A DNA stretch of 64,000 nt. It comes from REEB85 sp018971455 (GTDB lineage: Bacteria; Pseudomonadota; Alphaproteobacteria; Acetobacterales; Acetobacteraceae). The translations under genes and the position numbers were made by a program. The notes beneath the pieces are model-generated. The model saw only the letters and a list, made by a program, of their open reading frames with translations. It did not search any database and was not told where the DNA came from. The stretch is taken from contig JAGWNT010000004.1 in NCBI GenBank assembly GCA_028871195.1, positions 16,382 to 80,381 on the forward strand, written 5' to 3'. Positions 10,771 to 18,651 of this stretch are shown piece by piece (position 1 is the stretch's first letter; every line of letters starts with the position of its first letter).

Positions 10771-11268
10771 TCAGGTCCGGCTGATCAGCGCCATCGCCGG
10801 CAGGGCGAGATGGGCGAAGAGCCGCGTGGTTGCGATGTCGGCCTCGTCGTACCAGCCGGCCTGGTGCAGCAGATTGAGCGTGCCGAGCGTCTGGCCGCGC
10901 CAGCGCACCGGCATGTTCAGCACGCTCTCGCAGCCCAGCGACCAGATCAGCTCGTAATCGAAGAACACCTCCGCGATGTCGGCGCGGGTGCGGCCGATAT
11001 AGGGCTCGCCCGCGCCGATGACGCGCTGCATCCAGGCGCTGTCGGTCACCGGCTTGCGCCCGCCGATGGGGTATTCCTTCGGCATGTTGGAATAGAAGCG
11101 CTCGCTCTGCCGCAGCCCGGGGTGGTGGATCAGAATGGTGAACAGCTTATGGCCGATAGTGGCGGCCAGCGCGGCATCGATGGCGCGGAAGGTGGCGGCG
11201 GGCTGATCGGTCTCGCGGTGGGCGGCGAGCACGGCGGCGATTCCGGCGGCGGGGTCGGGGCGGGTCAT
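10771..11268 (-). CDS. GAF domain protein
   Basis: A 165-residue cytoplasmic single-domain protein. Residues 20-160 follow the GAF pattern: LFTILIHH near the first strand, a central WMQRVIGAGEPYIG helix-turn, LGCESVLNMPVRWRGQTLGTLNLLH, and ADIATTRLFAHLALPAMAL at the end. GAF domains bind small ligands; the ligand is unknown here. The ATG overlaps the LivM-like stop by 4 bases. Its position between transporter and hydrolase genes suggests a sensor or accessory for the same substrate. No output domain is attached. Confidence 0.85.
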   Translation of the reverse strand: MTRPDPAAGIAAVLAAHRETDQPAATFRAIDAALAATIGHKLFTILIHHPGLRQSERFYSNMPKEYPIGGRKPVTDSAWMQRVIGAGEPYIGRTRADIAEVFFDYELIWSLGCESVLNMPVRWRGQTLGTLNLLHQAGWYDEADIATTRLFAHLALPAMALISRT

Positions 11269-12173
11269 GGCGGCTCCAGAGGGTGGATGGTGGTGCGCTC
11301 GGGCAGCACACCTTGCGGGCGAAGCATCAGCACGGCAATCAGCGCGATCCCGATTACGCCCTCGCGCAGGGCGGCGACCTGCACCGGCGAGAGGTCGGGC
11401 ACGGCGTCGCCGAGGAAGCGCGTGCCCTCGGTCAGCGCGATCACCAGCACGGCGCCGAGCACGGCGCCCGCCATCCGCCCGGTGCCGCCGGCGGTAAGTG
11501 CCAGGACGACGTAGATGGTGATCAGGGGCGCAAACCCGTCCGGCGCGATATAGGCGTTGTAATGGGCGTAGAGACTGCCGGCGAGGCCGAGCACGCCGGC
11601 GCCCACGGCGAAGGCCTGGACCTTGAAGGCCAGCACGCGCTTGCCGGCGACGGCGGCGACCATCTCGTCCTCGCGGATGGCGCGCAGCACGCGCCCGAAC
11701 GGCGAGGCGGCGAGGCGGGTGAGGAGCCAGGCAATGATCCCCACGACCAGCCAGACGAGGAGGGCCGAGGCGAGGTTGAACTGCAACGGCGTGAGGCTGC
11801 TGCGGCCGGGTGCGGGGATGGCGGAAATCCCGTCCGTCCCGCCGGTCAGCCAGATTTCGTTGGCGGCGACGAGGCGGATCACCTCGGCAAAGCCGAGCGT
11901 GACGATGGCGAGATAATCGCCTTTCAGCCGCGCCGTCAGCAACGCGACCGCGGCCCCCGCGGCGGCCGAAATCGCGAGCGCCGCGACGGCGCCGGCGGCG
12001 ACCGGAAGATGCAGCTTCACGGTCAGCAGGGCCGAGGCGTAGGCGCCGATGGCGAAGAAGCCGGCGAGGCCGAGATTGATCATGCCGGCGAGGCCGAAGA
12101 TGACGTTGAGCCCGAGCGCCATCAGGCCGTAGAGGCCGGCGAATACCGCCATGGCGAGCAGGTAGCTCGCCAT
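11265..12173 (-). CDS. branched-chain amino-acid/amide-type ABC transporter permease (LivM-like)
   Basis: Inner-membrane permease of the HAAT family, 302 residues and about eight to ten membrane segments. Family hallmarks are GLNVIFGLAGMINLGLAGFF near residues 20-40, GDYLAIVTLGFAEVIR around residue 100 and LRAIREDEMVAAVAGKRV for the ATPase contact. The ATG is nested in the stop of the LivH-like gene (TGATG), and the stop overlaps the GAF gene. The usual partner ATPases LivG and LivF are absent from this operon. Confidence 0.92.
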   Translation of the reverse strand: MASYLLAMAVFAGLYGLMALGLNVIFGLAGMINLGLAGFFAIGAYASALLTVKLHLPVAAGAVAALAISAAAGAAVALLTARLKGDYLAIVTLGFAEVIRLVAANEIWLTGGTDGISAIPAPGRSSLTPLQFNLASALLVWLVVGIIAWLLTRLAASPFGRVLRAIREDEMVAAVAGKRVLAFKVQAFAVGAGVLGLAGSLYAHYNAYIAPDGFAPLITIYVVLALTAGGTGRMAGAVLGAVLVIALTEGTRFLGDAVPDLSPVQVAALREGVIGIALIAVLMLRPQGVLPERTTIHPLEPP

Positions 12174-13039
12174 CAGTAGGCCCGCTCGCCGAACAGTCCG
12201 CGCGGGCGGAAGGACAGCACCACCAGGATGGCAACGAAGCCGACCGCGGTGCGATAGGCCGGATCGAGCACGATGACGGACAATTCCTCGCCGACACCGA
12301 CGACGAAGGCGCCGGCGACGGCGCCCGGGATGCTGCCCAGCCCCCCCACCACGGCGGCAGCGAACACGCTGAGCATGACGCGAAAGCCGGTGAGGGGATC
12401 GAGCGCCGTGTCGAGCCCGACCAGCATGCCGCCGAAGCCCGCGAGCCCCATGCCGACGAAGCTCGCCAGCCGCGCCACGCGCACGGCGTCGATGCCTTTC
12501 AGCGCCGCGAGCATCGGGTTGTCGGCCACCGCGCGCATCATCTTGCCGGTGCGGGTGAAGCCGAGAAAGGCGAAGAGCAGCGCCATGGCGACGCAGGCCG
12601 CCGCGGCATCCTCGATCGCCTGCGGCCCGGCATGGATGGGGCCGAAGCGCCAGTCGCGCAGCACCGGCAGGTCGTAGCCGCGCTGGTCGTTGCCGAAGAC
12701 GAAGCGGATCGCATTCTCCAGCACGATGGTCAGCGCGACGGAGGCGATCGCCGCCGTCAGCGGGCCGGCCGGGCGCAGGCGGCGCAGCACGATTTCGTCG
12801 CAGGCGACGCCGACGATGCCCGCCACCGCGAAGGCGGCGAGCAGGGCGGCCGGCGCCGGCCAGCCGAGCCAGACATTGGCGGCAAAACCTGCATAGCCGC
12901 CGATGGTGGCGATGCTGGCGACGGCGAAATTGGCAAAGCGCAGCACCGCATACAGCGTCGTGAAGCCGATCGCCGGCACCGCCAGCAGGCTGCCCGCGAG
13001 CAGCCCGTTGACGAGCAGCTGCGCCAGATCGCCGATCAA
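12173..13039 (-). CDS. branched-chain amino-acid/amide-type ABC transporter permease (LivH-like)
   Basis: Inner-membrane permease partner of LivM, 288 residues. Markers are GLLAGSLLAVPAIGFTTLYAV at the N-terminus, FANFAVASIATIGGYAG, the contact helix MRAVADNPMLAALKGID and a C-terminal SFRPRGLFGERAY. The gene overlaps the binding-protein gene by 4 bases and the LivM gene by 1 base. Neighbouring hydrolase and GAF genes argue for an amide or guanidino compound rather than leucine (inference). Confidence 0.92.
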   Translation of the reverse strand: MIGDLAQLLVNGLLAGSLLAVPAIGFTTLYAVLRFANFAVASIATIGGYAGFAANVWLGWPAPAALLAAFAVAGIVGVACDEIVLRRLRPAGPLTAAIASVALTIVLENAIRFVFGNDQRGYDLPVLRDWRFGPIHAGPQAIEDAAAACVAMALLFAFLGFTRTGKMMRAVADNPMLAALKGIDAVRVARLASFVGMGLAGFGGMLVGLDTALDPLTGFRVMLSVFAAAVVGGLGSIPGAVAGAFVVGVGEELSVIVLDPAYRTAVGFVAILVVLSFRPRGLFGERAY

Positions 13040-14226
13040 GAAATCGACAGCAGCTTGTATTTGCCCTTTTCGGCGGCATCGAAGCGGAACTTGCAGTTCA
13101 CGATGTCACCGGTCGGGGTGAATTTGCAGGGGCCGGACGCGCCCTCGTAATTCACCGCATGCCCGGCGGCGAGCAGCTTCAATCCGCTCACCGCGCTGGT
13201 GACCTTGGTGCCCGCGGGATCGCCGACCTTGCGCACGGCGTCGTGGATGGCGAGCCCGGTCGCCGCCTTGGCCTGCGCCATGGCGAGGATGGCGAGCGAG
13301 GCATGGTCGTAGGTCTGGCAGGAATACGGATCGGGGTCGGGCCCGACGATGGCCTGCACCGCCTTGTAGGCGTCGCTGCCGATATCCGGGCTGGGCGCCA
13401 TCGCCACCAGCCCGTCGGTGACGGCGGCGGGAAGGCTGGCGAGCAGCTTGGCGTTGGCGGCATAGGCGAGGGCGTATTTGCGGCCGGTGTAGCCGGCCTG
13501 GAACAATTCGCGCAGCAGCACGATGCTGTCCGGCGTGTAGCCGTTCAGCATGATGGCGTCGGGCTTGGCCTTGATCGCCGCATCGACCTCGCTGCGGAAG
13601 CTGGTCTTCGAGGCGTCATAGACGGACTGGCCGATCGTCGCCGCGCCATGGGCCTTCAGCACCTCGCCGGCGCGGTTGTAGGAATCGATGGTGAAGGGGG
13701 TCTGGGCGGCGAGGAAATAGACCCGCTTGGCGCCTTGGCTTGCCATGAACTCGGCGAAGCGCGCCATCTGCAGATGTGTGTTGGGCTGGGTGCGGATGAT
13801 GTAGCCCTGGTGCGGCATCTGCGTGATGCTGTCGGCGCCGGAGACGGTGAACAGCATCGTCCTGCTCTGCCAGCACAGCGGTGCGACGGCGGTGGTGACG
13901 GAGCTGGCCCAGGTGCCGAGGATGGCGGGAACCTTGTTCACGTCGATCAGCTTGCGCGCGGCGCGCACGCCGGCATCGGGGTTGGTCTCGTCATCCTCGC
14001 TGACCAGCTCGATCTTGCGGCCGAGCACGCCGCCGGCGCCGTTCACCGCGTCGATCACCGCGCGGATGGATTTCACCATGGCCGGGCCATAGGAGCCGCC
14101 GGCGCCGGTCTGCGGCGTCAGGCTGCCGAGGAGGATGGGGGCGGCCTCGGCACGGGCGAGGCGGGTGAGCGCCGGGGCGGCGAGGGCGCCCAGCATGGCG
14201 GCACGGCGGGTGAGGCGAGGGCGCAT
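13036..14226 (-). CDS. ABC transporter substrate-binding protein (LivJ/UrtA-like)
   Basis: Periplasmic type I binding protein of 396 residues. A twin-arginine-like leader (LTRRAAMLGALAAPALTRLARA) precedes APILLGSLTPQTGAGGSYGP. The VSEDDETNPDAGVRAARKLID segment is typical of LivJ-like proteins. An in-frame ATG at 14241 would add five residues, but the ATG at 14226 has a GGGAG ribosome site 7 bases upstream and is preferred. First gene of a five-gene operon with livH, livM, GAF and creatinase-like genes. Confidence 0.9.
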   Translation of the reverse strand: MRPRLTRRAAMLGALAAPALTRLARAEAAPILLGSLTPQTGAGGSYGPAMVKSIRAVIDAVNGAGGVLGRKIELVSEDDETNPDAGVRAARKLIDVNKVPAILGTWASSVTTAVAPLCWQSRTMLFTVSGADSITQMPHQGYIIRTQPNTHLQMARFAEFMASQGAKRVYFLAAQTPFTIDSYNRAGEVLKAHGAATIGQSVYDASKTSFRSEVDAAIKAKPDAIMLNGYTPDSIVLLRELFQAGYTGRKYALAYAANAKLLASLPAAVTDGLVAMAPSPDIGSDAYKAVQAIVGPDPDPYSCQTYDHASLAILAMAQAKAATGLAIHDAVRKVGDPAGTKVTSAVSGLKLLAAGHAVNYEGASGPCKFTPTGDIVNCKFRFDAAEKGKYKLLSIS

Positions 14227-14371
14227 CGGCGTGTCTCCCATCTCTCTGGTCGGGGGATGATAGTCTCTTCGCGGCATTCATCCAGCCCGATTGTGACAAG
14301 AGTGTTAGATTGTTGCGCTCCGCGTCGGGGTATGCATGAGTATTCGAAACGGGACCGTTGCGGGAGTTTTC

Positions 14372-15190
14372 ATGTCGGCGGCATCAGGCACGGCGGTGGC
14401 GGGGGCTGCGTTGACCGTGGCGCCGCCGCGCCCGGTTCCCGGTGCGCTGGTGGTGTCGGCCATCAGCATCGGGCTGGCGCTGCTGATAATCGCGGTGCTG
14501 TCGGTGGTGCTGCCGTTCAATTCCAAACCCGCGCAATTCCTGCTCGACCATGGCAGCGGCTCGATCTTCGCCGGGGTCTATCCGCTCACCATCCAGAACG
14601 TCCTGCACCTACTTAGTGCAGCGGCACTGGGGATTCTCTACCGCAGGTGGCGCCGGGCGGGGCTGGAGGAGGCCTATCTGAGAGCGGGGTTCCTGCCCTC
14701 GGACGAGCACACGCTGCTCGGGCTCGACGAGCTCGGTCCGCTGCGCCGGATGATCCATCCGCACCTGGCCTCGCGCGCCGCCGTGCCGGTGCTGATGGAT
14801 GCGGCGATCCTGCAGGCCAGCACGAGCCGTTCGCTCGAACAGGTTTCCACCGTGATGGACCACAAGCTCGAGCTGATGAGCCACCGGCTCGACCTCGAAT
14901 ACCAGATCATCCGCTACATCGCCTGGCTGGTGCCGACGATGGGCTTCGTCGGCACCGTGGTCGGCATCGCGGCGGCGCTGGAGGGCATCAATGACCCGGC
15001 GCATCTGCACATGGAGCGCATCACCGCGGGGCTCGGCGTCGCGTTCTACACCACCATTCTCGCCCTGGTCGAAAGTGCCGTTCTGGTGTTCATCCAGAAC
15101 GTCGTGCAGCGGCGCGAGGAGCTGGCGCTGAACGCGGCGGCGGATTACTGCCTGACCAATCTGATCAACCGCATCTACATCCCGCACTGA
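14372..15190 (+). CDS. MotA/TolQ/ExbB-family proton channel protein
   Basis: Inner-membrane channel subunit of the ExbB/MotA superfamily, 272 residues. Hydrophobic segments lie near residues 27-48, 63-82, 184-208 and 224-250. The superfamily signature is seen in LVPTMGFVGTVVGIAAALEG and in GLGVAFYTTILALVESAVL, the two pore-lining helices. The cytoplasmic loop (residues 85-180) is helical and charged. The ATG at 14372 has a GGGAG site 5 bases upstream; an ATG at 14336 has only a weak site and would add 12 residues. Ten bases separate it from the next gene, a candidate ExbD/MotB-like partner. It is linked to neither a tonB nor a flagellar locus, so the driven machine is unknown. Confidence 0.85.
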   Translation: MSAASGTAVAGAALTVAPPRPVPGALVVSAISIGLALLIIAVLSVVLPFNSKPAQFLLDHGSGSIFAGVYPLTIQNVLHLLSAAALGILYRRWRRAGLEEAYLRAGFLPSDEHTLLGLDELGPLRRMIHPHLASRAAVPVLMDAAILQASTSRSLEQVSTVMDHKLELMSHRLDLEYQIIRYIAWLVPTMGFVGTVVGIAAALEGINDPAHLHMERITAGLGVAFYTTILALVESAVLVFIQNVVQRREELALNAAADYCLTNLINRIYIPH

Positions 15191-15199
15191 GGCTGCGTC

Positions 15200-16414
15200 A
15201 TGGGCATGCGCCGCGCCAACCGCCAGATCGAGGTGTTCGACATCTCGCTGATGGCGGTCGTGACGAAGGCGATGGGCGCGTTCCTGGTCATGATGCTGCT
15301 GCTGATGCCGTACTACCGCAGCAACCCCGACGTGCAGGCCAGCTCCGCCGCGCTCAAGAGCGCGCTGAGTGCCGCGCAGAAGACGCTGGCCGACCTTCAG
15401 CACCAGCTTGCCCAGAGCACGCCGGCCGGGGACTTGGCGGGATTGCAGAGGCAGCTCGCCCAGGCGCGCGCCGCCCTGGAGAAATCGATCCAGGAAGGCG
15501 AACGGATCGCCAAGCAGGCGGACGCCCTGTCGTCGCAGCTGCAACAGGCGCATCAGGAACTGGCAAAGCTGCAGGCCGAGAATCAACGCCTCGCCGCCAT
15601 GGCCCGCCAGGCCACCCGCCAGCAGGCGCAGCTGGCCCAGGCGACGGCGCAGAACCGGCAGATGCAGGAGCAGCTGCGCCAGGCGGCCCAGCAGGGTGCC
15701 GAGATGCAACGCCAGTTGCAGGCGGCGCAGCAGCAGGCCAGCCGCGCGCGCGAAGTCGGCCAGCAGATGCACAGCCTGCTGGGTGCCTCGTCGCTCTCCG
15801 TCAAATGGTTCGAGCTGGTTCACTATCGTCCGAGCGCGGCCTGCCCGCCCGATGGCGTGCGCCTGCTGGCCAGTGACGCGAGCGGCGTGATGAAGGGCCC
15901 CGGATCGGAGTTCGTGCTTGGCAACGAGACCAATGCATTCCTCAACCGCTCCGAGCAGAGCTACAATGTCGAGTTTCCGTCCCTGCGGCCAACCGGCGGC
16001 GCCATCACCAGGCCGGAGAGGGGGCCGCTGCGGATCTATCTCGACACAAGCGGTCAGGACGTGGTGCACGACACGCTGATGGCGGTGGCGCACGCGCCCA
16101 TACCGGCCGGTTGCACGCTGGGGCTGAGCATCTATCTTCTGGCGCCCAAGGGCAACTATGCGGCAACGGTTGCAGCATTCCCGGTCTCGCAGACGGACAA
16201 ATACACGCCGATGTTCATCCTGACCGCCGACAAGACCGGGCAGCCGACCCTGCAGAGCCTGACTGACGCGGATCGCACTGCCTTTGCCGGCTGGCTGAAG
16301 GTCCAGACGGCGTGGGAGGCAAAGCAGGCGCAGCGGCAGGACGCCGGAATGCGGAGGCGCGAACACGCCGACCCGGCGCCGCCCGCGCCGCCGGCGCCCG
16401 GCGGCAAGCCGTGA
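15200..16414 (+). CDS. one-TM coiled-coil protein, candidate stator partner of the ExbB-like channel
   Basis: Unrecognised family, 404 residues. A short cytoplasmic start (MGMRRANRQIEVFDIS) leads into a single membrane helix at about residues 17-38 (VVTKAMGAFLVMMLLLMPYY), the layout of ExbD, TolR and MotB. Residues 45-200 form a long Gln/Ala-rich coiled coil (AQLAQATAQNRQMQEQLRQA). Residues 205-375 look like a folded extracytoplasmic domain, followed by a Pro/Ala tail. No OmpA-type peptidoglycan-binding motif is seen. The ion-carrying Asp usual inside the ExbD/MotB helix is not there; Asp14 lies just before it and Lys23 inside. Immediately downstream of the channel gene, overlapping the third gene by 4 bases. 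Confidence 0.75.
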   Translation: MGMRRANRQIEVFDISLMAVVTKAMGAFLVMMLLLMPYYRSNPDVQASSAALKSALSAAQKTLADLQHQLAQSTPAGDLAGLQRQLAQARAALEKSIQEGERIAKQADALSSQLQQAHQELAKLQAENQRLAAMARQATRQQAQLAQATAQNRQMQEQLRQAAQQGAEMQRQLQAAQQQASRAREVGQQMHSLLGASSLSVKWFELVHYRPSAACPPDGVRLLASDASGVMKGPGSEFVLGNETNAFLNRSEQSYNVEFPSLRPTGGAITRPERGPLRIYLDTSGQDVVHDTLMAVAHAPIPAGCTLGLSIYLLAPKGNYAATVAAFPVSQTDKYTPMFILTADKTGQPTLQSLTDADRTAFAGWLKVQTAWEAKQAQRQDAGMRRREHADPAPPAPPAPGGKP

Positions 16415-17346
16415 CGCGGTTTGTCCGCTGCCTCGAGGGGCATGTCGTCGATGCCGATCAGCATCGGGTCTGTCCGCAATGCGGTGCCGCGCTGGGGGCG
16501 GGCCAGCAGCAGGGGACGCCCCCCTCACCATCGCCGACGCCGGTTCCCGCGCCGGTGCCCACGCCTGTCCGGCGCCTGGTCTATGCCGCGCTCGCCATGG
16601 CGGTGGTGCTCGCCGTGGCGGGCGGCGGGGTGATGTGGTACCTCCAGGGCGTGCCGGCGCCCGCGCCGAAGCCCGCGCCCAATCCGGCGCCCCCGCCCGC
16701 GCCTGCACCCCCGCCGGCACCATCCCCGGCACCATCCCCAGCACCGGCCCCCGCCCCCGCGCCGTCACCCGCGCCGGCTCCGGCGCCAGCTCCGGCACCG
16801 GCCCCCGCACCATCACCCGCACCATCACCCGCACCCGCGCCATCACCCGCACCGGCGCCGCCGCCAGCTCCGACGCCTGTACCATCACCGCCTCCGGCAC
16901 CGACACCTGCCCCCGCACCCGCACCGGCCCCCGCTCCAGCGCCAGCGCCTCCGGCGCCCGAACCGGCTCCGGCGCCCGCGCCTCCGGGGCCGCCGGCGCT
17001 GCCGGCGCGCGTGCAAGGCGTCGGGCAGTTCGTCGACGACACCGGCAGCATCGACATCAACGGCCGGAGCCTGAAGCTGATCGGCGTCGTCGGCTATCCC
17101 GACGAGGTCACCGAGGCGGGGCGCTTCCTGGCGGTCATCACCAAGGGAAGCGGTGCTGTGACCTGCGAGCTGGCCAGCGACACCGCCTATGAGTGCCGGG
17201 CCGATGCGTCGAATGTCCGCGTGCCGGCCGGGCTGGTGGCCAATGGGCTGGCGGCGGCGGACCCGGCCGGGCCGCTCGAATACCGCAACTGGGAGGCCGA
17301 CGCGAAGGCCGCCGGGCGCGGGCGTTGGGCGCATGTGCGGCGATGA
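16411..17346 (+). CDS. zinc-ribbon / TM / Pro-Ala linker / SNase-like domain protein
   Basis: A 311-residue mosaic protein starting at a GTG that overlaps the previous stop. Residues 7-24 form a possible zinc ribbon (Cys7, His11, Cys21, Cys24 in CLEGH...CPQC). A membrane helix follows at about residues 53-77, then some 125 residues of Pro-Ala repeats (coding bases about 16640-17010). The C-terminal 100 residues resemble the thermonuclease fold: INGRSLKLIGVVGYP, VTCELASDTAYECRAD, GLVANGLAAADP, EADAKAAGRGRW. The Arg/Glu catalytic positions of staphylococcal nuclease are not evident, so nuclease activity is doubtful. Predicted topology puts the zinc ribbon in the cytoplasm and the SNase-like domain outside. 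Third gene of the ExbB-like module. Confidence 0.75.
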   Translation: MTRFVRCLEGHVVDADQHRVCPQCGAALGAGQQQGTPPSPSPTPVPAPVPTPVRRLVYAALAMAVVLAVAGGGVMWYLQGVPAPAPKPAPNPAPPPAPAPPPAPSPAPSPAPAPAPAPSPAPAPAPAPAPAPAPSPAPSPAPAPSPAPAPPPAPTPVPSPPPAPTPAPAPAPAPAPAPAPPAPEPAPAPAPPGPPALPARVQGVGQFVDDTGSIDINGRSLKLIGVVGYPDEVTEAGRFLAVITKGSGAVTCELASDTAYECRADASNVRVPAGLVANGLAAADPAGPLEYRNWEADAKAAGRGRWAHVRR

Positions 17347-17380
17347 GAGTTTCACCGGAACGAGCAGCAGGAGCGAGGCG

Positions 17381-17896
17381 ATGAGACGCAGCAGCCTTCT
17401 TGTGGTCGCGGCATTGGGTCTGGTTCAGGCCGGGTGTGCCAATGGCGTGCCGGGGCTCGGGCTGAGCGCCTGCGATACCGGCGGCATCGGCATCGGCGCC
17501 GCCGGCGGCGCGCTGGCCGGCGGGCTGATCGGGCGGAGCTGGACGGGGGCGGCGGTCGGCGGCCTGGTCGGCGGCGCGCTCGGCTTCCTGACCAGCCGCG
17601 CATTCGCCCACCAGCTCGGCTGCGCCGACCAGCACCGCCTGGCGCGCGACACGCAATTGGCGGCCACGGCGCCGAAGGGCCATCGCATCTCCTACGCGCC
17701 GGCAAGGACCAGCGACGGGCAGAAGGTCTCGGGTTATGTCATGCCGGTGAGCAACTGGTACACCGACGCACAGGGGCGCAAGGTGCGCGACGTCCGGCAG
17801 GTGCTGTCCGACGGGCAGCATACCCAGACTTCGACCGTCCAGGTGGCGCAGAACGATCTGGCGCCCGGGCAAAAGGGCTACGTGATGCCGCAATAG
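17381..17896 (+). CDS. glycine-zipper envelope protein with lipoprotein-like leader
   Basis: A 171-residue protein with a leader ending VQAGC (a weak lipobox, Cys19). A glycine-zipper region at residues 35-70 follows (GIGIGAAGGALAGGLIG and GGLVGGALGFLTS), of the kind that inserts into or packs against membranes. The C-terminal half is soluble, with two similar segments (GYVMPVSNWYTDAQG and GYVMPQ). It has an ATG at 17381 and a GAGCGAGG-like site upstream, and begins 34 bases after the SNase-like gene, so it may be co-transcribed with the ExbB-like module. Function unknown; outer-membrane stability roles are known for some glycine-zipper lipoproteins. Confidence 0.72.
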   Translation: MRRSSLLVVAALGLVQAGCANGVPGLGLSACDTGGIGIGAAGGALAGGLIGRSWTGAAVGGLVGGALGFLTSRAFAHQLGCADQHRLARDTQLAATAPKGHRISYAPARTSDGQKVSGYVMPVSNWYTDAQGRKVRDVRQVLSDGQHTQTSTVQVAQNDLAPGQKGYVMPQ

Positions 17897-17905
17897 GCGC
17901 GCCGG

Positions 17906-18244
17906 TCAGCCCGCTTTTCCTCCGGCGCCAGTATTGGCATCAGTATTGGCATTGGCATTGGCATCGGAATCGACATAGGCACGCTCGCCGGTGGCCGGGC
18001 GGATGAAGACGGTGACCAGGCGCCCGGTCTGCGGGTCGATGAAGCGCTCGCCGGTTTCCTCCCAGCCGGGGCCTTGCGGGCGTGCCGATGCGGGTTTGTA
18101 ACGGTGCCGCTCGCCCATCAGGCCGAGCCAGATCAGGCCGGAGATCACGGCGGGCGCGATCGCCCCGCTCTGGCCGCGCAGCACCTGCGACAGGCTGAGC
18201 AGCGCGCCCGCGCCGGTGAGCCACAGCAGGACGCGGCGCAGCAT
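17906..18244 (-). CDS. small two-TM membrane protein
   Basis: A 112-residue protein with hydrophobic stretches at residues 5-22 and 27-44 (AIAPAVISGLIWLGLM) and a hydrophilic tail reading ETGERFIDPQTGRLVTVFI. The last 20 codons come from a hexanucleotide repeat encoding Asp-Ala-Asn units. No family recognised. It lies 7 bases downstream of the YbjQ-like gene on the same strand and is probably co-transcribed with it. Confidence 0.6.
   Translation of the reverse strand: MLRRVLLWLTGAGALLSLSQVLRGQSGAIAPAVISGLIWLGLMGERHRYKPASARPQGPGWEETGERFIDPQTGRLVTVFIRPATGERAYVDSDANANANTDANTGAGGKAG
17931..17970. repeat. ATTGGC hexanucleotide microrepeat
   Basis: Three perfect ATTGGC units plus partial and diverged copies on either side, inside the 3' end of the small two-TM protein gene, giving DANANAN-type residues. 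The unit length is a multiple of three, so copy-number change would lengthen or shorten the C-terminal tail without a frameshift. Confidence 0.75.
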
Positions 18245-18251
18245 GACGGCC

Positions 18252-18578
18252 TCAGCCGCGATCGGCCTCGAGGATGACCGCGGTGCCGTAGGCCACCACC
18301 TCGCTCATCGTCTGGCCGATCTCGGAGGTGTCGAAGCGCATCATCACCACGGCGTTGGCGCCCATGACGGTGGCGCTTTCCACCATGCGGTCGATGGCGT
18401 GGCGGCGCGCCTGCTCGATCATGGCGGTGTATTCCTTGATCTCGCCGCCGGCGAGCGAGCGCAGCCCGGCCATGATGTTGCCGCCCAGCCCGCGGCTGCG
18501 CACCACCACGCCGAAGCACTGGCCCAGCGTCCGCTGGACGCTCCGGCCCGCCACGTTCTCCGTTGTCGTCACCAGCAT
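18252..18578 (-). CDS. YbjQ/UPF0145 family protein
   Basis: A 108-residue cytoplasmic protein of the YbjQ family (a putative heavy-metal-binding fold, function not settled). Family marks are TTTENVAGR at the N-terminus, GVVVRSRGLGGNIMAGL, EYTAMIEQARRHAIDRM, GANAVVMMRFDTSEIG and VAYGTAVIL. The ATG at 18578 has a GGGAG site 8 bases upstream and is preferred over a GTG at 18584. Length is typical. It heads a two-gene unit with the small membrane protein. Confidence 0.88.
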   Translation of the reverse strand: MLVTTTENVAGRSVQRTLGQCFGVVVRSRGLGGNIMAGLRSLAGGEIKEYTAMIEQARRHAIDRMVESATVMGANAVVMMRFDTSEIGQTMSEVVAYGTAVILEADRG

Positions 18579-18651
18579 GCGCACCGCTCCCGGGAATTGC
18601 CGCAGGCGAGCCTAGACCACCGGCCGTTGCGCCCGGGTTAAATCTCGCCCC

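Noticed and set aside
16640..17010. Pro-Ala coding repeat as a tandem-repeat locus or CRISPR-like array
   Set aside because: Units are short, irregular and in frame, with no spacers; it is a low-complexity protein linker.
14372..17346. Whether the ExbB-like module is a Zorya anti-phage system
   Set aside because: ZorA normally has a long cytoplasmic tail, ZorB has a peptidoglycan-binding domain, and ZorC/ZorD or ZorE genes are expected; none is seen. Kept only as an unassigned motor-like module.
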